From: Rhizobium rosettiformans
GTDB lineage: Bacteria; Pseudomonadota; Alphaproteobacteria; Rhizobiales; Rhizobiaceae
Direction of reading: 5' to 3'
Assembly: GCF_016806065.1 (NCBI RefSeq)
Contig: NZ_CP032405.1
Span: 4,182,001 to 4,246,000 of the forward strand
Length of the DNA: 64,000 nt
Shown: piece by piece, positions 34,488-43,966 of the stretch
Position numbering within the stretch: the stretch's first letter is position 1
Layout: every line of letters starts with the position of its first letter
The notes under the pieces: generated by a model
What the model was told of the DNA's origin: nothing
The model's input: only the letters and a program-made list of their open reading frames with translations
The model's database searches: none
Position numbers and translations under genes: made by a program

Positions 34488-35033
34488 TTACTGCTTTGTC
34501 GGTAGGCACCGACCCAAAAGCTCAGGGAACCCTGCATCGAATAGTGTCAAGATCACGTTTTCGGATTGCATGACTATCGTGGAAATCTCTACGGCATTTT
34601 TAAGTACGGGAGGCACAAGCCTCGAATGTCCGTCCGGAGAGATCTGTTTAAATTGTTCAATTTGCGCGACGTAGTCAGAAAACGTCCAATAGCTCAAACC
34701 GGCTCTCTGAACATATCTCCGAGTGAACAAGCCGGAAGTTAAGGAAAAAGAGTAATCATCCAAAACCTCGATCGTCACAGGTTTTTCGGCGCATTTTTTC
34801 GACACCGCGTCATTGGTCATGTCGATATCACTCAGATAGATCCAGCGTCCGCCAATGTGCTGCATAAGCTGCTCATGACGCAGCTTGGTAATCTCTGGCA
34901 CGACAAGAGCGCCATCAGTGACGCCGTAATGCTCCATCTTGGCCGACTTGAATTCGTCTAGAATTGCTGCGTGCAAGGAAGAAATGGAAACAAGCAGAAA
35001 AGCCGCACTGATCGAAAGTCTGAAAAAACGCAT
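34488..35033 (-). CDS. Exported protein of unknown function
   Basis: A 181-residue protein with a signal peptide (MRFFRLSISAAFLLVSISSLHAA). The mature chain has two cysteines (SKKCAEKP, LLGRCLPTKQ) that may pair and a middle part that could bind a ligand (GGRWIYLSDIDMTNDA, SFSLTSGLFTRRYVQRAGLSYWTF). I do not recognise the family. The DNA is noticeably poorer in G+C than the flanking trpE, and it sits beside the higBA module, so it may be an acquired gene. Confidence 0.65.
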   Translation of the reverse strand: MRFFRLSISAAFLLVSISSLHAAILDEFKSAKMEHYGVTDGALVVPEITKLRHEQLMQHIGGRWIYLSDIDMTNDAVSKKCAEKPVTIEVLDDYSFSLTSGLFTRRYVQRAGLSYWTFSDYVAQIEQFKQISPDGHSRLVPPVLKNAVEISTIVMQSENVILTLFDAGFPELLGRCLPTKQ

Positions 35034-35200
35034 CTATACAAGCACCCACCTAAAAATAGAACTACAGCGCTCAATACAACCATCCACCCTCACCAAACAA
35101 GGCCTGTTCGGTTGCTAAGCGCCAGATAGAACGGGTGTTTCCAAGTCTCCGGTTGAGGACTTCTTCCACTGCGCGTCTCATCGCAACGATAGCCCGGAAA

Positions 35201-35228
35201 CGGGGCGCGTGCTCATCGAAGCGCCCCG
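35201..35228. terminator. Hairpin downstream of trpE
   Basis: CGGGGCGC (35201-35208) pairs with GCGCCCCG (35221-35228), 9 bases after the trpE stop on the minus strand. A T run is weak, so it may act as a 3'-end stabiliser or with Rho. Confidence 0.45.
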
Positions 35229-35237
35229 CCTATTCCC

Positions 35238-37427
35238 TCAAGCCGCCTGCACCTTCGCCCGCTTCGCCAGATGCGCCACGACATTCTCGATCATGCGCAT
35301 GCCGGCGTCGCCGCCGAGTGTCATGATCGATTCCGGGTGGAACTGGACGGCAGCGACCGGTTCCTTCGCGTGTTCGATACCCATGATCGTGCCGTCTTCG
35401 CTTTCGGCCGTGATCATGAACTCACGCGGAAGCGTTGCCGGATCCGCGAAGATCGAGTGGTAGCGACCGACCGTCACCTCCTTGCCGAGCCCTGAGAAGA
35501 CGAGGCCGGGTTCGAGCACGCGGATGCGTGACGGCTTGCCATGCATGGGAACCGCAAGCTGGCGCAATTCCCCGCCATAGGCTTCGGCGAGCGCCTGGAG
35601 ACCGAGGCAGACGCCAAAGATCGGCAGGTTCCGCGCCCGCGCTTTCTTGATCGTCGCCTTGCAGTCGAAATCAGCCGGCGAGCCGGGCCCCGGCGAGAGC
35701 ACGACGAGATCGGGCTTCAGGCTGTCGAAGATCTCTTCCGGCACCGGCGTGCGCACCGTATTCACGGTCGCGCCCGTCTGGCGGAAGTAGTTGGCCAACG
35801 TGTGGACGAATGAATCTTCGTGGTCGACAAGCAGGATATTGACCCCCTCGCCCACCCGGGCCACGCCGCGCTTGGAGGAAGCATCATTGCCGCTCTTGGC
35901 ATCACGAATGGCTGCAATCATGGCGGAGGCCTTCAGTTCGGTTTCGGCTTCTTCTTCCTGCGGGTCGCTGTCGTTTAGAAGCGTTGCACCGGCACGCACT
36001 TCGGCAATACCATCCTTGATGCGCACGGTGCGGAGCGTCAGCCCCGTGTTCATGTCGCCGTTGAAGCCGACCATACCGATGGCACCACCATACCACGCGC
36101 GCGGGCTCTTCTCGTGCTTCTCGATGAAGCGCATGGCCCACAGTTTCGGTGCACCGGTCACGGTGACGGCCCAGGCGTGGCTGAGGAACCCGTCGAAGGC
36201 GTCCATGCCGTCGCGGAGCCGCCCCTCGATATGGTCCACCGTGTGGATGAGGCGCGAATACATCTCGATCTGGCGGCGACCGATCACCTTGACGGAGCCC
36301 GGCTCGCAGACGCGGGACTTGTCGTTGCGGTCGACGTCCGAGCACATGGTGAGCTCGCTCTCATCCTTCTTGGAGTTGAGGAGCTTCAGGATCTGCGCCG
36401 AATCCTCGATCGGGTCGGCGCCGCGGCGGATTGTGCCGGAGATCGGGCAGGTCTCGATGCGGCGACCATTGACGCGCACGAACATTTCCGGCGAAGCGCC
36501 GACGAGATATTCCTGATGGCCGAGATTGATGAAGAAGGAATAGGGCGACGGATTGATTTCCTTCAGCCGCTTGGAGATCTGCGACGGCTTGCTATCGCAG
36601 CGTTCCATGAACTTCTGGCCAGGCACCACCTCGAACAGGTCACCCTTGCGGAAGCTTTCCTTGGCCTTGGTCACCAGTTCGGCATATTCGCCGGGACGAT
36701 GATCGCCACGCGGCGGGATCGTGTCGGTGTGCTGAAAGGGCTCGGGCGCGATCTCTTCCGACTGACCGACGGTCGTGACATCACCCTTGGTGAAGTCGTA
36801 GCGGTCGATCCAGGCCTTGGCGGAATAGTGGTCGACGACGAGGATCTCATCCGGCAGGAAGAGCACCATGTCGCGCTGATCGTCGGGGCGGGTGAGCTTC
36901 AGGTCGATGGCGTCGAACTGGAAGGCGAGATCGTAACCGAAGGCACCGAAAAGGCCGATGGCCGCGTCTTCTTCCGAATAGAAAAGCGCCGTGATGGCGC
37001 GCAGCACGGTGAAAACCGTCGGCATCTTCGAGCGCTCTTCCTCGGTGAAGACGCGTGACGGCAGCTTGACGTCGAGATCCAGCCGGGTCGCGGTGCGGGC
37101 GCCCAGCGCCAGATCGTCAACGGAGGCCAGAGCGTCGGCGATCATCGACAGCAACGCTTCGCCGCGGCCGTTATAGGCTTCGATCCAGACCTTGCGACCG
37201 AAGGAGGAAATGCCGAGCGGCGGATCGACGATCGCCGTATCCCAGCGGGTGTACCGGCCCGGATATTCGTAGTTCGACGAGAACACGGCACCACGGCGTT
37301 CGTCGAGCTTGTCGACATAGGTGGAGATGGCATCGCCATAGGGCGTCGGCCGGCGCCTGCGCGTGACGGTCACGCCGCCGCGCGTCTGATAGGCTTCCGA
37401 GCCGTCTTCCTGCAAAATCGTCGACAT
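35238..37427 (-). CDS. trpE: Anthranilate synthase, fused TrpE-TrpG
   Basis: A 729-residue fusion, as in other rhizobia. Residues 1-510 are component I ([72 protein letters not shown]), which makes anthranilate from chorismate. Residues 530-725 are the glutamine amidotransferase ([16 protein letters not shown], Cys in [17 protein letters not shown], His and Glu in [11 protein letters not shown]). The ATG at 37427 (MSTILQEDG) is chosen; the frame upstream runs through the attenuator. Expression is controlled by the trpL leader and the attenuator at 37478-37512. Confidence 0.96.
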   Translation of the reverse strand: MSTILQEDGSEAYQTRGGVTVTRRRRPTPYGDAISTYVDKLDERRGAVFSSNYEYPGRYTRWDTAIVDPPLGISSFGRKVWIEAYNGRGEALLSMIADALASVDDLALGARTATRLDLDVKLPSRVFTEEERSKMPTVFTVLRAITALFYSEEDAAIGLFGAFGYDLAFQFDAIDLKLTRPDDQRDMVLFLPDEILVVDHYSAKAWIDRYDFTKGDVTTVGQSEEIAPEPFQHTDTIPPRGDHRPGEYAELVTKAKESFRKGDLFEVVPGQKFMERCDSKPSQISKRLKEINPSPYSFFINLGHQEYLVGASPEMFVRVNGRRIETCPISGTIRRGADPIEDSAQILKLLNSKKDESELTMCSDVDRNDKSRVCEPGSVKVIGRRQIEMYSRLIHTVDHIEGRLRDGMDAFDGFLSHAWAVTVTGAPKLWAMRFIEKHEKSPRAWYGGAIGMVGFNGDMNTGLTLRTVRIKDGIAEVRAGATLLNDSDPQEEEAETELKASAMIAAIRDAKSGNDASSKRGVARVGEGVNILLVDHEDSFVHTLANYFRQTGATVNTVRTPVPEEIFDSLKPDLVVLSPGPGSPADFDCKATIKKARARNLPIFGVCLGLQALAEAYGGELRQLAVPMHGKPSRIRVLEPGLVFSGLGKEVTVGRYHSIFADPATLPREFMITAESEDGTIMGIEHAKEPVAAVQFHPESIMTLGGDAGMRMIENVVAHLAKRAKVQAA

Positions 37428-37477
37428 ATCTGTCCTTCTCCACTCTTCGAGGCCCGTCTCCTGAGGCCTTGAACACG

Positions 37478-37512
37478 AAAAAGCCGCCTCAGGAAAGTTT
37501 CCGGGCGGCTTT
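37478..37512 (-). terminator. trp attenuator (intrinsic terminator in the trpE leader)
   Basis: On the minus strand AAAGCCGCC (37512-37504) pairs with GGCGGCTTTTT (37488-37478). It lies between the TrpL stop (37552) and the trpE start (37427). It is the termination structure that forms when the tryptophan codons of trpL are read quickly. Confidence 0.9.
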
Positions 37513-37551
37513 GGGGTCAATCGTCTGAAGACATGACTGGTCAAGGCCGCG

Positions 37552-37596
37552 TTAGCGTGCCCACCACCAAGCAAAGGTCTTTGAAACGATCTTCAT
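37552..37596 (-). CDS. trpL: TrpL leader peptide (14 residues)
   Basis: The peptide reads [14 protein letters not shown], with three consecutive tryptophans near the end, like the rhizobial TrpL consensus ending WWWAR. Ribosome stalling at these codons under tryptophan starvation should favour an antiterminator and let RNA polymerase reach trpE. In Sinorhizobium both the released leader RNA (rnTrpL) and the peptide also act in trans; whether that holds here is not known. The gene lies 40 bases before the attenuator. Confidence 0.92.
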   Translation of the reverse strand: MKIVSKTFAWWWAR

Positions 37597-37714
37597 GGGC
37601 CAACGAATATCGTGGAGCCGCGGCCTTAGCAAGGGCGTTTTGCTGGGCTCAGTTGATGAACTTTTCGACGGCTCGCGCCTTTTTGACCCGGGGACTGGGG
37701 AACAGGGAGACGAG

Positions 37715-38620
37715 ATGACGAAGACGAGAACGCCGACACTGGTCGGTCTCCTGCTTGCCTGGCCGATCGTGACAGGCCTTACACTGCCCTCGCGCGGCCC
37801 CCTGCCGCAAATGAGACCGGAGGTGGCAACGCCGGCACCAGACGCAGAGGCGAAAGCGAACGACGGCGCCCAGACGACCGCGCCGCTGGAGGCTCCTACA
37901 CCGCAGAGCAAGCCCGAGACCGCGGCTGATGCAGAGGAAGGCACAGAACCGTCGAGGCCTGCGGAAACGGAGGCAGCAAAGGACAAGACAAATGACGAGT
38001 CCGAGCCGGATGGCGACGAGCAGAAAGCCGCTCCCCTTGATCCGCCGCCGCCGGTCGAAGACCCGAAGGCTCTTGCCGCCTGCCTCGCCGATCTCAAGGC
38101 GATCGGCGCGCGCTTCGAGACGGACAAAGCCATCGATGACGCTGATGGCTGCGGCATTGCGTCCCCGATCACGCTGACCAAGCTGCTCCCGGACGTCGCG
38201 CTGGAGCCGGAGGCGACCTTTCGGTGCGAGACGGCATTGCAACTGGCCCGCATGACACGCGACATGTTGAAACCGGCGGCAGAGGCCGCCTTCCCCGACA
38301 AGCCGAAGCTTACCGCCATCCGTCACGCCTCCGGCTATGTCTGCCGCAACAGGAATAGCCAGGAGACTGGCAAGGTGTCGGAGCACGCCTATGGCAACGC
38401 CATCGACATTGCAGCCTTTCGCTTCGGCAACGAAGAGGAGCCTGTCATGATCGCGAAGCAGGATGACGGCACGGTCGAGGCTGCCTTCCAGCGCGCCTTC
38501 AACGCCATCGCCTGCCTCTACTTCACCACGGTGCTCTCCCCCGGCAGCGACGCCACCCACCAGGACCACATGCATCTCGACGTCATCAAGCGGAAAAGCG
38601 GATTTCGCTATTGCCGGTGA
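37715..38620 (+). CDS. Extensin-like C-terminal domain protein (exported)
   Basis: A 301-residue protein. An N-terminal hydrophobic segment (LVGLLLAWPIVTGL) serves as signal or anchor. A 90-residue low-complexity, acidic and Pro/Glu-rich linker follows (residues 25-115). The extensin-like domain (about 125-300) has CLADLKAIGARFE, DADGCGIASPITL, FRCETALQLARM, AYGNAIDIAAFRF and the closing HQDHMHLD. The His/Asp sites resemble D,D-peptidase-like metal sites, so a role in cell-wall processing is possible. GGGAGAC precedes the ATG. It is divergent from trpL. Confidence 0.85.
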   Translation: MTKTRTPTLVGLLLAWPIVTGLTLPSRGPLPQMRPEVATPAPDAEAKANDGAQTTAPLEAPTPQSKPETAADAEEGTEPSRPAETEAAKDKTNDESEPDGDEQKAAPLDPPPPVEDPKALAACLADLKAIGARFETDKAIDDADGCGIASPITLTKLLPDVALEPEATFRCETALQLARMTRDMLKPAAEAAFPDKPKLTAIRHASGYVCRNRNSQETGKVSEHAYGNAIDIAAFRFGNEEEPVMIAKQDDGTVEAAFQRAFNAIACLYFTTVLSPGSDATHQDHMHLDVIKRKSGFRYCR

Positions 38621-38629
38621 TGACATTCA

Positions 38630-38660
38630 AAAAGGCGGCGCATCGCTGCGCCGCCTTTCG
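38630..38660. terminator. Bidirectional terminator between convergent genes
   Basis: AAAGGCGGCGCA (38631-38642) pairs with TGCGCCGCCTTT (38647-38658). It has A-rich and T-rich flanks on either side and serves the extensin-like gene and the TonB receptor. Confidence 0.8.
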
Positions 38661-38676
38661 ATCGATCCTGCTCTGA

Positions 38677-40929
38677 TCAGAACTTCTGGGTGAGCGAGAT
38701 TTTGAAGGTCGTTCCGGCCTCAGAATAGAAAGCCGTGGGCTGGTTGGCCGAGCTCGCCGCATTCGGGTTGACCGATTCCACGCCGACGGCGTTCCAATAG
38801 GTCTTGTCGAAGATGTTGTAGACGCCAGCCTGGATGCGCAGCCCCTTCGCAGCCTCGGGTTCCCACCAGCCGGACACGTTGAAGACGCCATAACCGGGGG
38901 CATCGAACGTGTTGGCGACGTTGTCATCCGGCATGGCAGCGGAGAAGATGCCAGTCAGCTGCGTTCCCCAGGTTTCCTGCTGATAGCCAAGGCCAAGGAT
39001 CGCCTTGAGCGGAGCCACACTGCGCAACCGCGCATTGGTGTCACCGTATTCGCCATAGGCAACGGCCAGAGAGCCTTCGGCGAAGAAGCCGCTGGCAAAA
39101 TCCTTGCGGGCCTTGATCTCGGCACCGGAAATGCGGACATCACGAACGTTTTCGTAGGTGAAGAGACTTGCTGGCTGTGGCGACACGCCAACGCGTGTCA
39201 AGTTGTTGATGAAGTTGTCGTACATATTGTGGAACAGCGTCACGCTGCCATTGAAATCACCCGTGTTCCACTTGGCACCCACTTCGAAGCCATGCCCCGT
39301 TTCGGCCTCAAGATTGGGGTTGCCGATGCTGGCATAGCCGCCCAGCGTGTTCGTGAAGTTGCCATAGAGCTCATCGACGGTGGGCGCGCGATAGGCCATT
39401 GCCCATTGGGCAAAGACGCCCACGCTTTCGTTCAGCTGATATTCGGCCAGAAGCTTCGGAGAGAAGTTGCTGTCACTGAAGGATTTCGGAAGGCCGAAGG
39501 CGTTGTAGCCGGTATTGCCACGATAGGCGGCCGAATCCTGCGGCTCATAATCGTGGAAGTCGAAGCGGATGCCCGGTGTGAGCGAGAAGCCGCTGTCGCC
39601 GAAAGTGATCTGATCCTCGATCGAGAAGCCCAGCGTCACGCCATCGACATCGGGTGCATCGGACTGCGAGACCACCGTCGCCGAGGCCGGGAAGGCCGAG
39701 ATGAACTGGTGCGTTTCGAAGTTGGTGGCATTGCCGCGCAACCGCAATTGATGGCTAAGCGCGCCGGTGTCGAATTCGGAGACCAGCGAGCCGATCACCC
39801 CGAAATCCTGTTCCTCTGCCGAGTTGGCGCGGAGATACTGCGCGCCACTGTTGCGCAGACCGAAGGACCCGGCATCCTTGCTCAGTTGCTGCCAGTAAAG
39901 ACGCAGGCTTGCCGCCTGTACGAGCGTATCGGTGGAAGGCGCCTCGTAGAAGTAATCGAGGGACACACGCTCGCGCCGGACGTCATCCCAGCCGAAATAG
40001 GCATCCGGGCGGAAGGTGGAAGCGGCAGTAGTCGTGGTGAACGTGGAAGACTGCAGCGTCTTGAGATTGCTGTCGCTCGTGTAGTCGTACCGCTCCGCGG
40101 TCAGACCGACGGTGTGACCACCCTCGAGCTTGTGACGGAACTTGAAGAGCAGGTTGTTGCGGACGAAGTCCATAGGGTTGGGCTCGGTGCGCGAGCTACC
40201 GTAGATATCAGCTGTGCCCTGGTTGTCTGTCTCGTGGCCGCGCGTGTAGGAGCCCTGGAAGAGCACCGAGGTGTTTTCCACCTGCTTGGCCACAGCCAGG
40301 GAGTTGCTGAAGCTATTGTCTTCGCTGTCATAGCCGGTCTTTGCGACACCGCCCCAATTGCGCCCCTCGGCGATCAGATCTTCCGGCTCAAGCGTGCGGG
40401 CAACGAGCGCGCCGCCGAGCGCGCCAGAGCCGACCTTGCTGGAATCGGCACCGCGCAGGACATCCAGTCCACCGAGCGAATCCACGTCGAAACTGTCTGG
40501 CTGACCATTGATGCCTGTCGTCGGTGAGCCCGCTCCGTTGCGGGCGATGGTCTGCAGGAAGGGAACCGGAATCTCGTCCACCAGCACGGCGACGCGCGGG
40601 CCAGTCAGGCCGCGGATGAACAAGCCGCCGGTCCTGCCGGGCTTGGACTTGATGAAATCAATCCCGGCTTCGGTCGTATTGCCGAGGTCGCTCAGGTCCT
40701 TGATTTCCTTCTTCCGGATGTCGTCCGCCGTCGTCTCGGTCGCCAGCGGCGTATCCGCAACCGACCCCGCCGCCACCCGCTTGCCCTTGACCACGATCGT
40801 CTGAAGCTGCGTCTCGTCAGCGTTGCCGGTGGTCGTTGCAGCGCTCTGCGCGAAAGCAGGCGCAAGCGAAGTGATCGCTGCGAGCGCCGTGCAGGTGAGC
40901 AGGATGGGGCGGAGGGACCGGGAGCGCAT
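38677..40929 (-). CDS. TonB-dependent haem/haemoglobin-type receptor
   Basis: A 750-residue outer-membrane receptor with a signal peptide (cleavage near PAFAQS), a TonB box (LQTIVVKGKRVA), a plug (GLFIRGLTGPRVAVLVDEIPV, FDVDSLGGLDVLRGADSS) and a barrel ending FKISLTQKF. The plug and barrel wording (YRAPTVDELYG, NPNLEAETGHGFEVGAKW) fits the TonB haemoglobin/transferrin/lactoferrin-receptor family, which includes rhizobial ShmR-type haem receptors. The FRAP/NPNL region of haem receptors is present as YRAP and NPNL. Two iron-box sites lie 131-174 bases upstream. No haem ABC transporter is nearby. Confidence 0.9.
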   Translation of the reverse strand: MRSRSLRPILLTCTALAAITSLAPAFAQSAATTTGNADETQLQTIVVKGKRVAAGSVADTPLATETTADDIRKKEIKDLSDLGNTTEAGIDFIKSKPGRTGGLFIRGLTGPRVAVLVDEIPVPFLQTIARNGAGSPTTGINGQPDSFDVDSLGGLDVLRGADSSKVGSGALGGALVARTLEPEDLIAEGRNWGGVAKTGYDSEDNSFSNSLAVAKQVENTSVLFQGSYTRGHETDNQGTADIYGSSRTEPNPMDFVRNNLLFKFRHKLEGGHTVGLTAERYDYTSDSNLKTLQSSTFTTTTAASTFRPDAYFGWDDVRRERVSLDYFYEAPSTDTLVQAASLRLYWQQLSKDAGSFGLRNSGAQYLRANSAEEQDFGVIGSLVSEFDTGALSHQLRLRGNATNFETHQFISAFPASATVVSQSDAPDVDGVTLGFSIEDQITFGDSGFSLTPGIRFDFHDYEPQDSAAYRGNTGYNAFGLPKSFSDSNFSPKLLAEYQLNESVGVFAQWAMAYRAPTVDELYGNFTNTLGGYASIGNPNLEAETGHGFEVGAKWNTGDFNGSVTLFHNMYDNFINNLTRVGVSPQPASLFTYENVRDVRISGAEIKARKDFASGFFAEGSLAVAYGEYGDTNARLRSVAPLKAILGLGYQQETWGTQLTGIFSAAMPDDNVANTFDAPGYGVFNVSGWWEPEAAKGLRIQAGVYNIFDKTYWNAVGVESVNPNAASSANQPTAFYSEAGTTFKISLTQKF

Positions 40930-41040
40930 AAGTGTCGTCCTTTCGATGGCCGCAAGGAAGGGTTCCCGCTTCCGATGGCGGAAGCGGGTCGGCCGGATGT
41001 GATTGCGTCAAAAACGTGGCGGCGACGTTGTTCCCGCCGT

Positions 41041-41103
41041 AATCATGCCGTATAAAACATGATTACAATCGTCAAGATATAAAACATGATTCTTTTTATC
41101 ATG
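41041..41103 (-). promoter_or_regulatory. Two tandem TGA-N9-TCA iron-responsive operators
   Basis: TGA-TTACAATCG-TCA (41060-41074) and TGA-TTCTTTTTA-TCA (41087-41101) both fit the RirA iron-box. Each follows an identical 14-base direct repeat, TATAAAACATGATT, at 41051 and 41078 (27 bases apart). The second box is a perfect CATGAT-N7-ATCATG palindrome. AATCATG at 41041-41047 also pairs with CATGATT at 41058-41064. The position before the haem receptor fits iron repression by RirA. A Fur-family protein (Irr or Mur) is a less likely ligand. Confidence 0.75.
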
Positions 41104-41166
41104 AATTACCCGACACTCGTGCGTGACAGAAATACCACAAGATTTCAGTGGTGATTTCAGGGCCGG

Positions 41167-42840
41167 CTAAAACAGCCCCTCGATGGCGCCGTCCGAATTG
41201 AGCCGGATCCTTTCCGAAGACGGCACGCGCGGCAGGCCTGGCATGGTCATGATCTCACCGGTAATGGCAACGATGAAACCGGCGCCGGCCGAGAGCCTGA
41301 CCTCGCGCACATGCACCTCATGCCCCTCCGGCGCGCCGCGCAGCGTCGGATCGGTGGAGAAGGAATATTGCGTCTTCGCCATGCAGACCGGCAGCTCGCC
41401 ATAGCCCTGCCGCTCCCAATCGGCCAATTGCTCGCGCACCGCCTTGTCGGCGGTCACTTCGCCGGCCCGGTAGATCTCGGCTGCAATGCGCTCGATCTTG
41501 GAAAAGAGCGGCATGGCATCGGGATAGAGCGGATGAAACGCGGACGGCGTCTCGGCAATCCGGACCACCGTTTCGGCAAGCTCGGTGATCCCGACCGAGC
41601 CGTCAGCCCAGTGCCGGCAGAGCACGGCTTCTGCTCCGAGACCTTCAGCGACCGCCTTGACGGCGGCGATCTCAGCTTCGGTATCACTGGTGAAGTGGTT
41701 GATCGCCACCACCGCCGGCACGCCGAACTTGGCGAGGTTTTCCAGATGCCGCGCGAGGTTGACAGCACCCCGCTCGACAGCCGCAACATCCTCACGGGCA
41801 AGATCCTCCTTGGCGACGCCGCCATTCATCTTCAGCGCCCTGACCGTCGCCACGAGGACGACGGCCGAAGGCGTGAGCCCCGCCTTGCGGCACTTGATAT
41901 CGAAGAACTTTTCCGCACCGAGATCGGCGCCGAAGCCGGCCTCGGTCACCACATAGTCGCCAAGCTTCAGCGCTGTCTTCGTTGCCACCACGGAATTGCA
42001 GCCATGGGCGATATTGGCGAAGGGGCCGCCATGGACGAGTGCCGGATTGTTTTCGAGCGTCTGAACAAGGTTCGGCTGCAGGGCCTCCTTAAGCAACACG
42101 GCCATGGCGCCATCGGCCTTCAGGTCGCGGGCAAAGACAGGTGTCTTGTCGCGACGATAGCCGATGATGATGGCGCCGAGACGCCGCTCCAGGTCTTCGA
42201 GATCAGTGGCGAGGCAGAGGATCGCCATGACTTCCGAAGCAACGGTGATGTCGAAACCGGCCTCGCGCGGGAAACCATTGGACGCACCGCCCAGTGACGT
42301 CACGATCTGGCGCAGCGCCCGATCGTTCATGTCCATGACCCGGCGCCAGGTGATGCGGCGCGTGTCGATGTTAAGCTCGTTGCCCCAGTAGATGTGATTG
42401 TCGATCAGCGCCGACAGCAGATTGTGGGCCGAGGTGATCGCGTGGAAATCACCGGTGAAATGCAGATTGATGTCCTCCATCGGCACGACCTGCGCATAAC
42501 CGCCGCCGGCAGCCCCGCCCTTCACCCCGAAACAGGGGCCGAGCGAGGGTTCGCGGATGCAGATGACGGCCTTTCTACCGATGCGGTTGAGGCCATCACC
42601 GAGACCGACCGTGGTCGTCGTCTTGCCCTCACCGGCCGGCGTTGGGTTGATGGCCGTCACCAGGATCAGTTTGCCGTCCGACCGGTCGGAAAGCCCCTTG
42701 ATGAAGGCGGCCGAGATCTTCGCCTTGTCGTGGCCGTAAGGAATGAGGCTTTCGGAGGGAATGCCGAGCTTGCAGCCGATCTCCTGGATCGGCTTTTTCC
42801 TCGCTGCGCGCGCAATCTCGATGTCGGATGGTACGGTCAT
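41167..42840 (-). CDS. fhs: Formate--tetrahydrofolate ligase
   Basis: A 557-residue enzyme that uses ATP to join formate and tetrahydrofolate to 10-formyl-THF. The P-loop [18 protein letters not shown] is at residues 67-84. [36 protein letters not shown] covers the folate and phosphate contacts, and the C-terminal part has [20 protein letters not shown]. Length and motifs are complete. It can supply one-carbon units from formate, which fits the demethylating GcvT-type enzyme at 17070-19631. Confidence 0.96.
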   Translation of the reverse strand: MTVPSDIEIARAARKKPIQEIGCKLGIPSESLIPYGHDKAKISAAFIKGLSDRSDGKLILVTAINPTPAGEGKTTTTVGLGDGLNRIGRKAVICIREPSLGPCFGVKGGAAGGGYAQVVPMEDINLHFTGDFHAITSAHNLLSALIDNHIYWGNELNIDTRRITWRRVMDMNDRALRQIVTSLGGASNGFPREAGFDITVASEVMAILCLATDLEDLERRLGAIIIGYRRDKTPVFARDLKADGAMAVLLKEALQPNLVQTLENNPALVHGGPFANIAHGCNSVVATKTALKLGDYVVTEAGFGADLGAEKFFDIKCRKAGLTPSAVVLVATVRALKMNGGVAKEDLAREDVAAVERGAVNLARHLENLAKFGVPAVVAINHFTSDTEAEIAAVKAVAEGLGAEAVLCRHWADGSVGITELAETVVRIAETPSAFHPLYPDAMPLFSKIERIAAEIYRAGEVTADKAVREQLADWERQGYGELPVCMAKTQYSFSTDPTLRGAPEGHEVHVREVRLSAGAGFIVAITGEIMTMPGLPRVPSSERIRLNSDGAIEGLF

Positions 42841-43078
42841 GTGTCCCTGCCCCTTATGTGTGCCGAGAAGATCGGACGACGCAGCTCGGCTGGCAAGCAG
42901 GTTAGAGGATTTTTTTCACAGCGAAATTGACGTGCCAGAAACCGACATGCCCTCGAAACCAGCCTCAGGCCGGGCGAGGAAAGAACTTAGGGCCTCTGGA
43001 CGTCCGCCCCTCGTCCGAAAGTGGAGCTCAGGGAGAGGTCAACCTCCCGGAGCCCTTTTTTTTTCGACCTATCACATG
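42841..43078 (+). ncRNA. Candidate small RNA between fhs and the SDR gene
   Basis: A good plus-strand intrinsic terminator ends near 43064. GGCTC-A-GGGAG-type arms (GCTCAGGGAG and CTCCCGGAGC, about 43027-43053) are followed by nine T (43056-43064). Both flanking genes are on the minus strand, so no plus-strand gene uses it. GGACG (about 42998) and CGTCC (about 43012) can form a second hairpin before it. That layout is what a short trans-acting RNA would show. No clear promoter is seen; the 5' end is unknown. Confidence 0.4.
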
Positions 43079-43834
43079 TCAGATGCTCTGCCCGCCGGAG
43101 ACCTCGATCCGCTGCGCATTGATCCATCGATTGCTCTCCGTCAGCAGGTTCGCGATCATCGGACCAATGTCGTCGGGCAGTCCGACCCGGCCGAGCGCGG
43201 TGACGTCCGCGAAATAGGAATTGAATTCCGGCGTGTCACGAACGGCGCCACCGAAGAAGTCTGTTTCGATCGCGCCCGGCGCGACGGCATTCACCGCGAT
43301 CCCACGCGCGCCCAACTCCTTGGCCATATAGACAGTCAAGACTTCGACCGCACCCTTGACCGCCGCATAGGCCGACCAGCCCGGTGCGGAGACGCGGGTC
43401 AGACCTGAAGACAGGTTGACGATGCGCCCGCCTTCCGCCATCAGCGGCAACAGCGCTTGGGTGAGAAAGTAGACCCCCTTGAAATGCACGTTCACGAGCG
43501 CATCGAACTGCTCTTCGGTGGTCTCGGCAAAGGCTGCGACATCCCCGTGACCGGCATTATTGACCAGATGATCGAAGCTGACGCGCTGCCATGTGTTTCG
43601 CAGAGCATGTTTCACCTCGGCTGAAAAGGCGGCAAAGCTTCCGACATTCCCGGCGTCGAGCCTGAGGGCGACGGCCTTTCGACCGAGCGCTTCGATCTCG
43701 GCGACCAGCGCCTGCGCGGCATCAGCACGGCTTTGATAGGTGATGATGACGTCATTTCCGGTACGGGCGATGTTGAGTGCGGTATTGCGGCCGAGACCAC
43801 GGCTACCGCCGGTCACGATTGCGATCTTTGTCAT
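43079..43834 (-). CDS. Short-chain dehydrogenase/reductase
   Basis: A 251-residue classical SDR: NAD(P) motif TGGSRGLG at residues 8-15, NNAG near 92, and the Ser-Tyr-Lys catalytic set in LSSGLTRVSAPGWSAYAAVKG. NAGHGDVAAFAETTEEQF and ALGRVGLPDDIG complete the fold. The substrate is unknown. The gene is divergent from an AraC regulator 132 bases away, and this pairing is common, so that regulator probably controls it. Confidence 0.92.
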   Translation of the reverse strand: MTKIAIVTGGSRGLGRNTALNIARTGNDVIITYQSRADAAQALVAEIEALGRKAVALRLDAGNVGSFAAFSAEVKHALRNTWQRVSFDHLVNNAGHGDVAAFAETTEEQFDALVNVHFKGVYFLTQALLPLMAEGGRIVNLSSGLTRVSAPGWSAYAAVKGAVEVLTVYMAKELGARGIAVNAVAPGAIETDFFGGAVRDTPEFNSYFADVTALGRVGLPDDIGPMIANLLTESNRWINAQRIEVSGGQSI

Positions 43835-43966
43835 GGGAAACTCCTTCTGATTGCGAAGAGAGTGATAGGCGAGAGCTTCTTCTTGGTGCTTGCCGAAAGA
43901 TTGGCTAGACTTGCCTATTCGTCCAGAACCATTCCAATCTCACCCATTCAGCGCTAGGATGACCTC

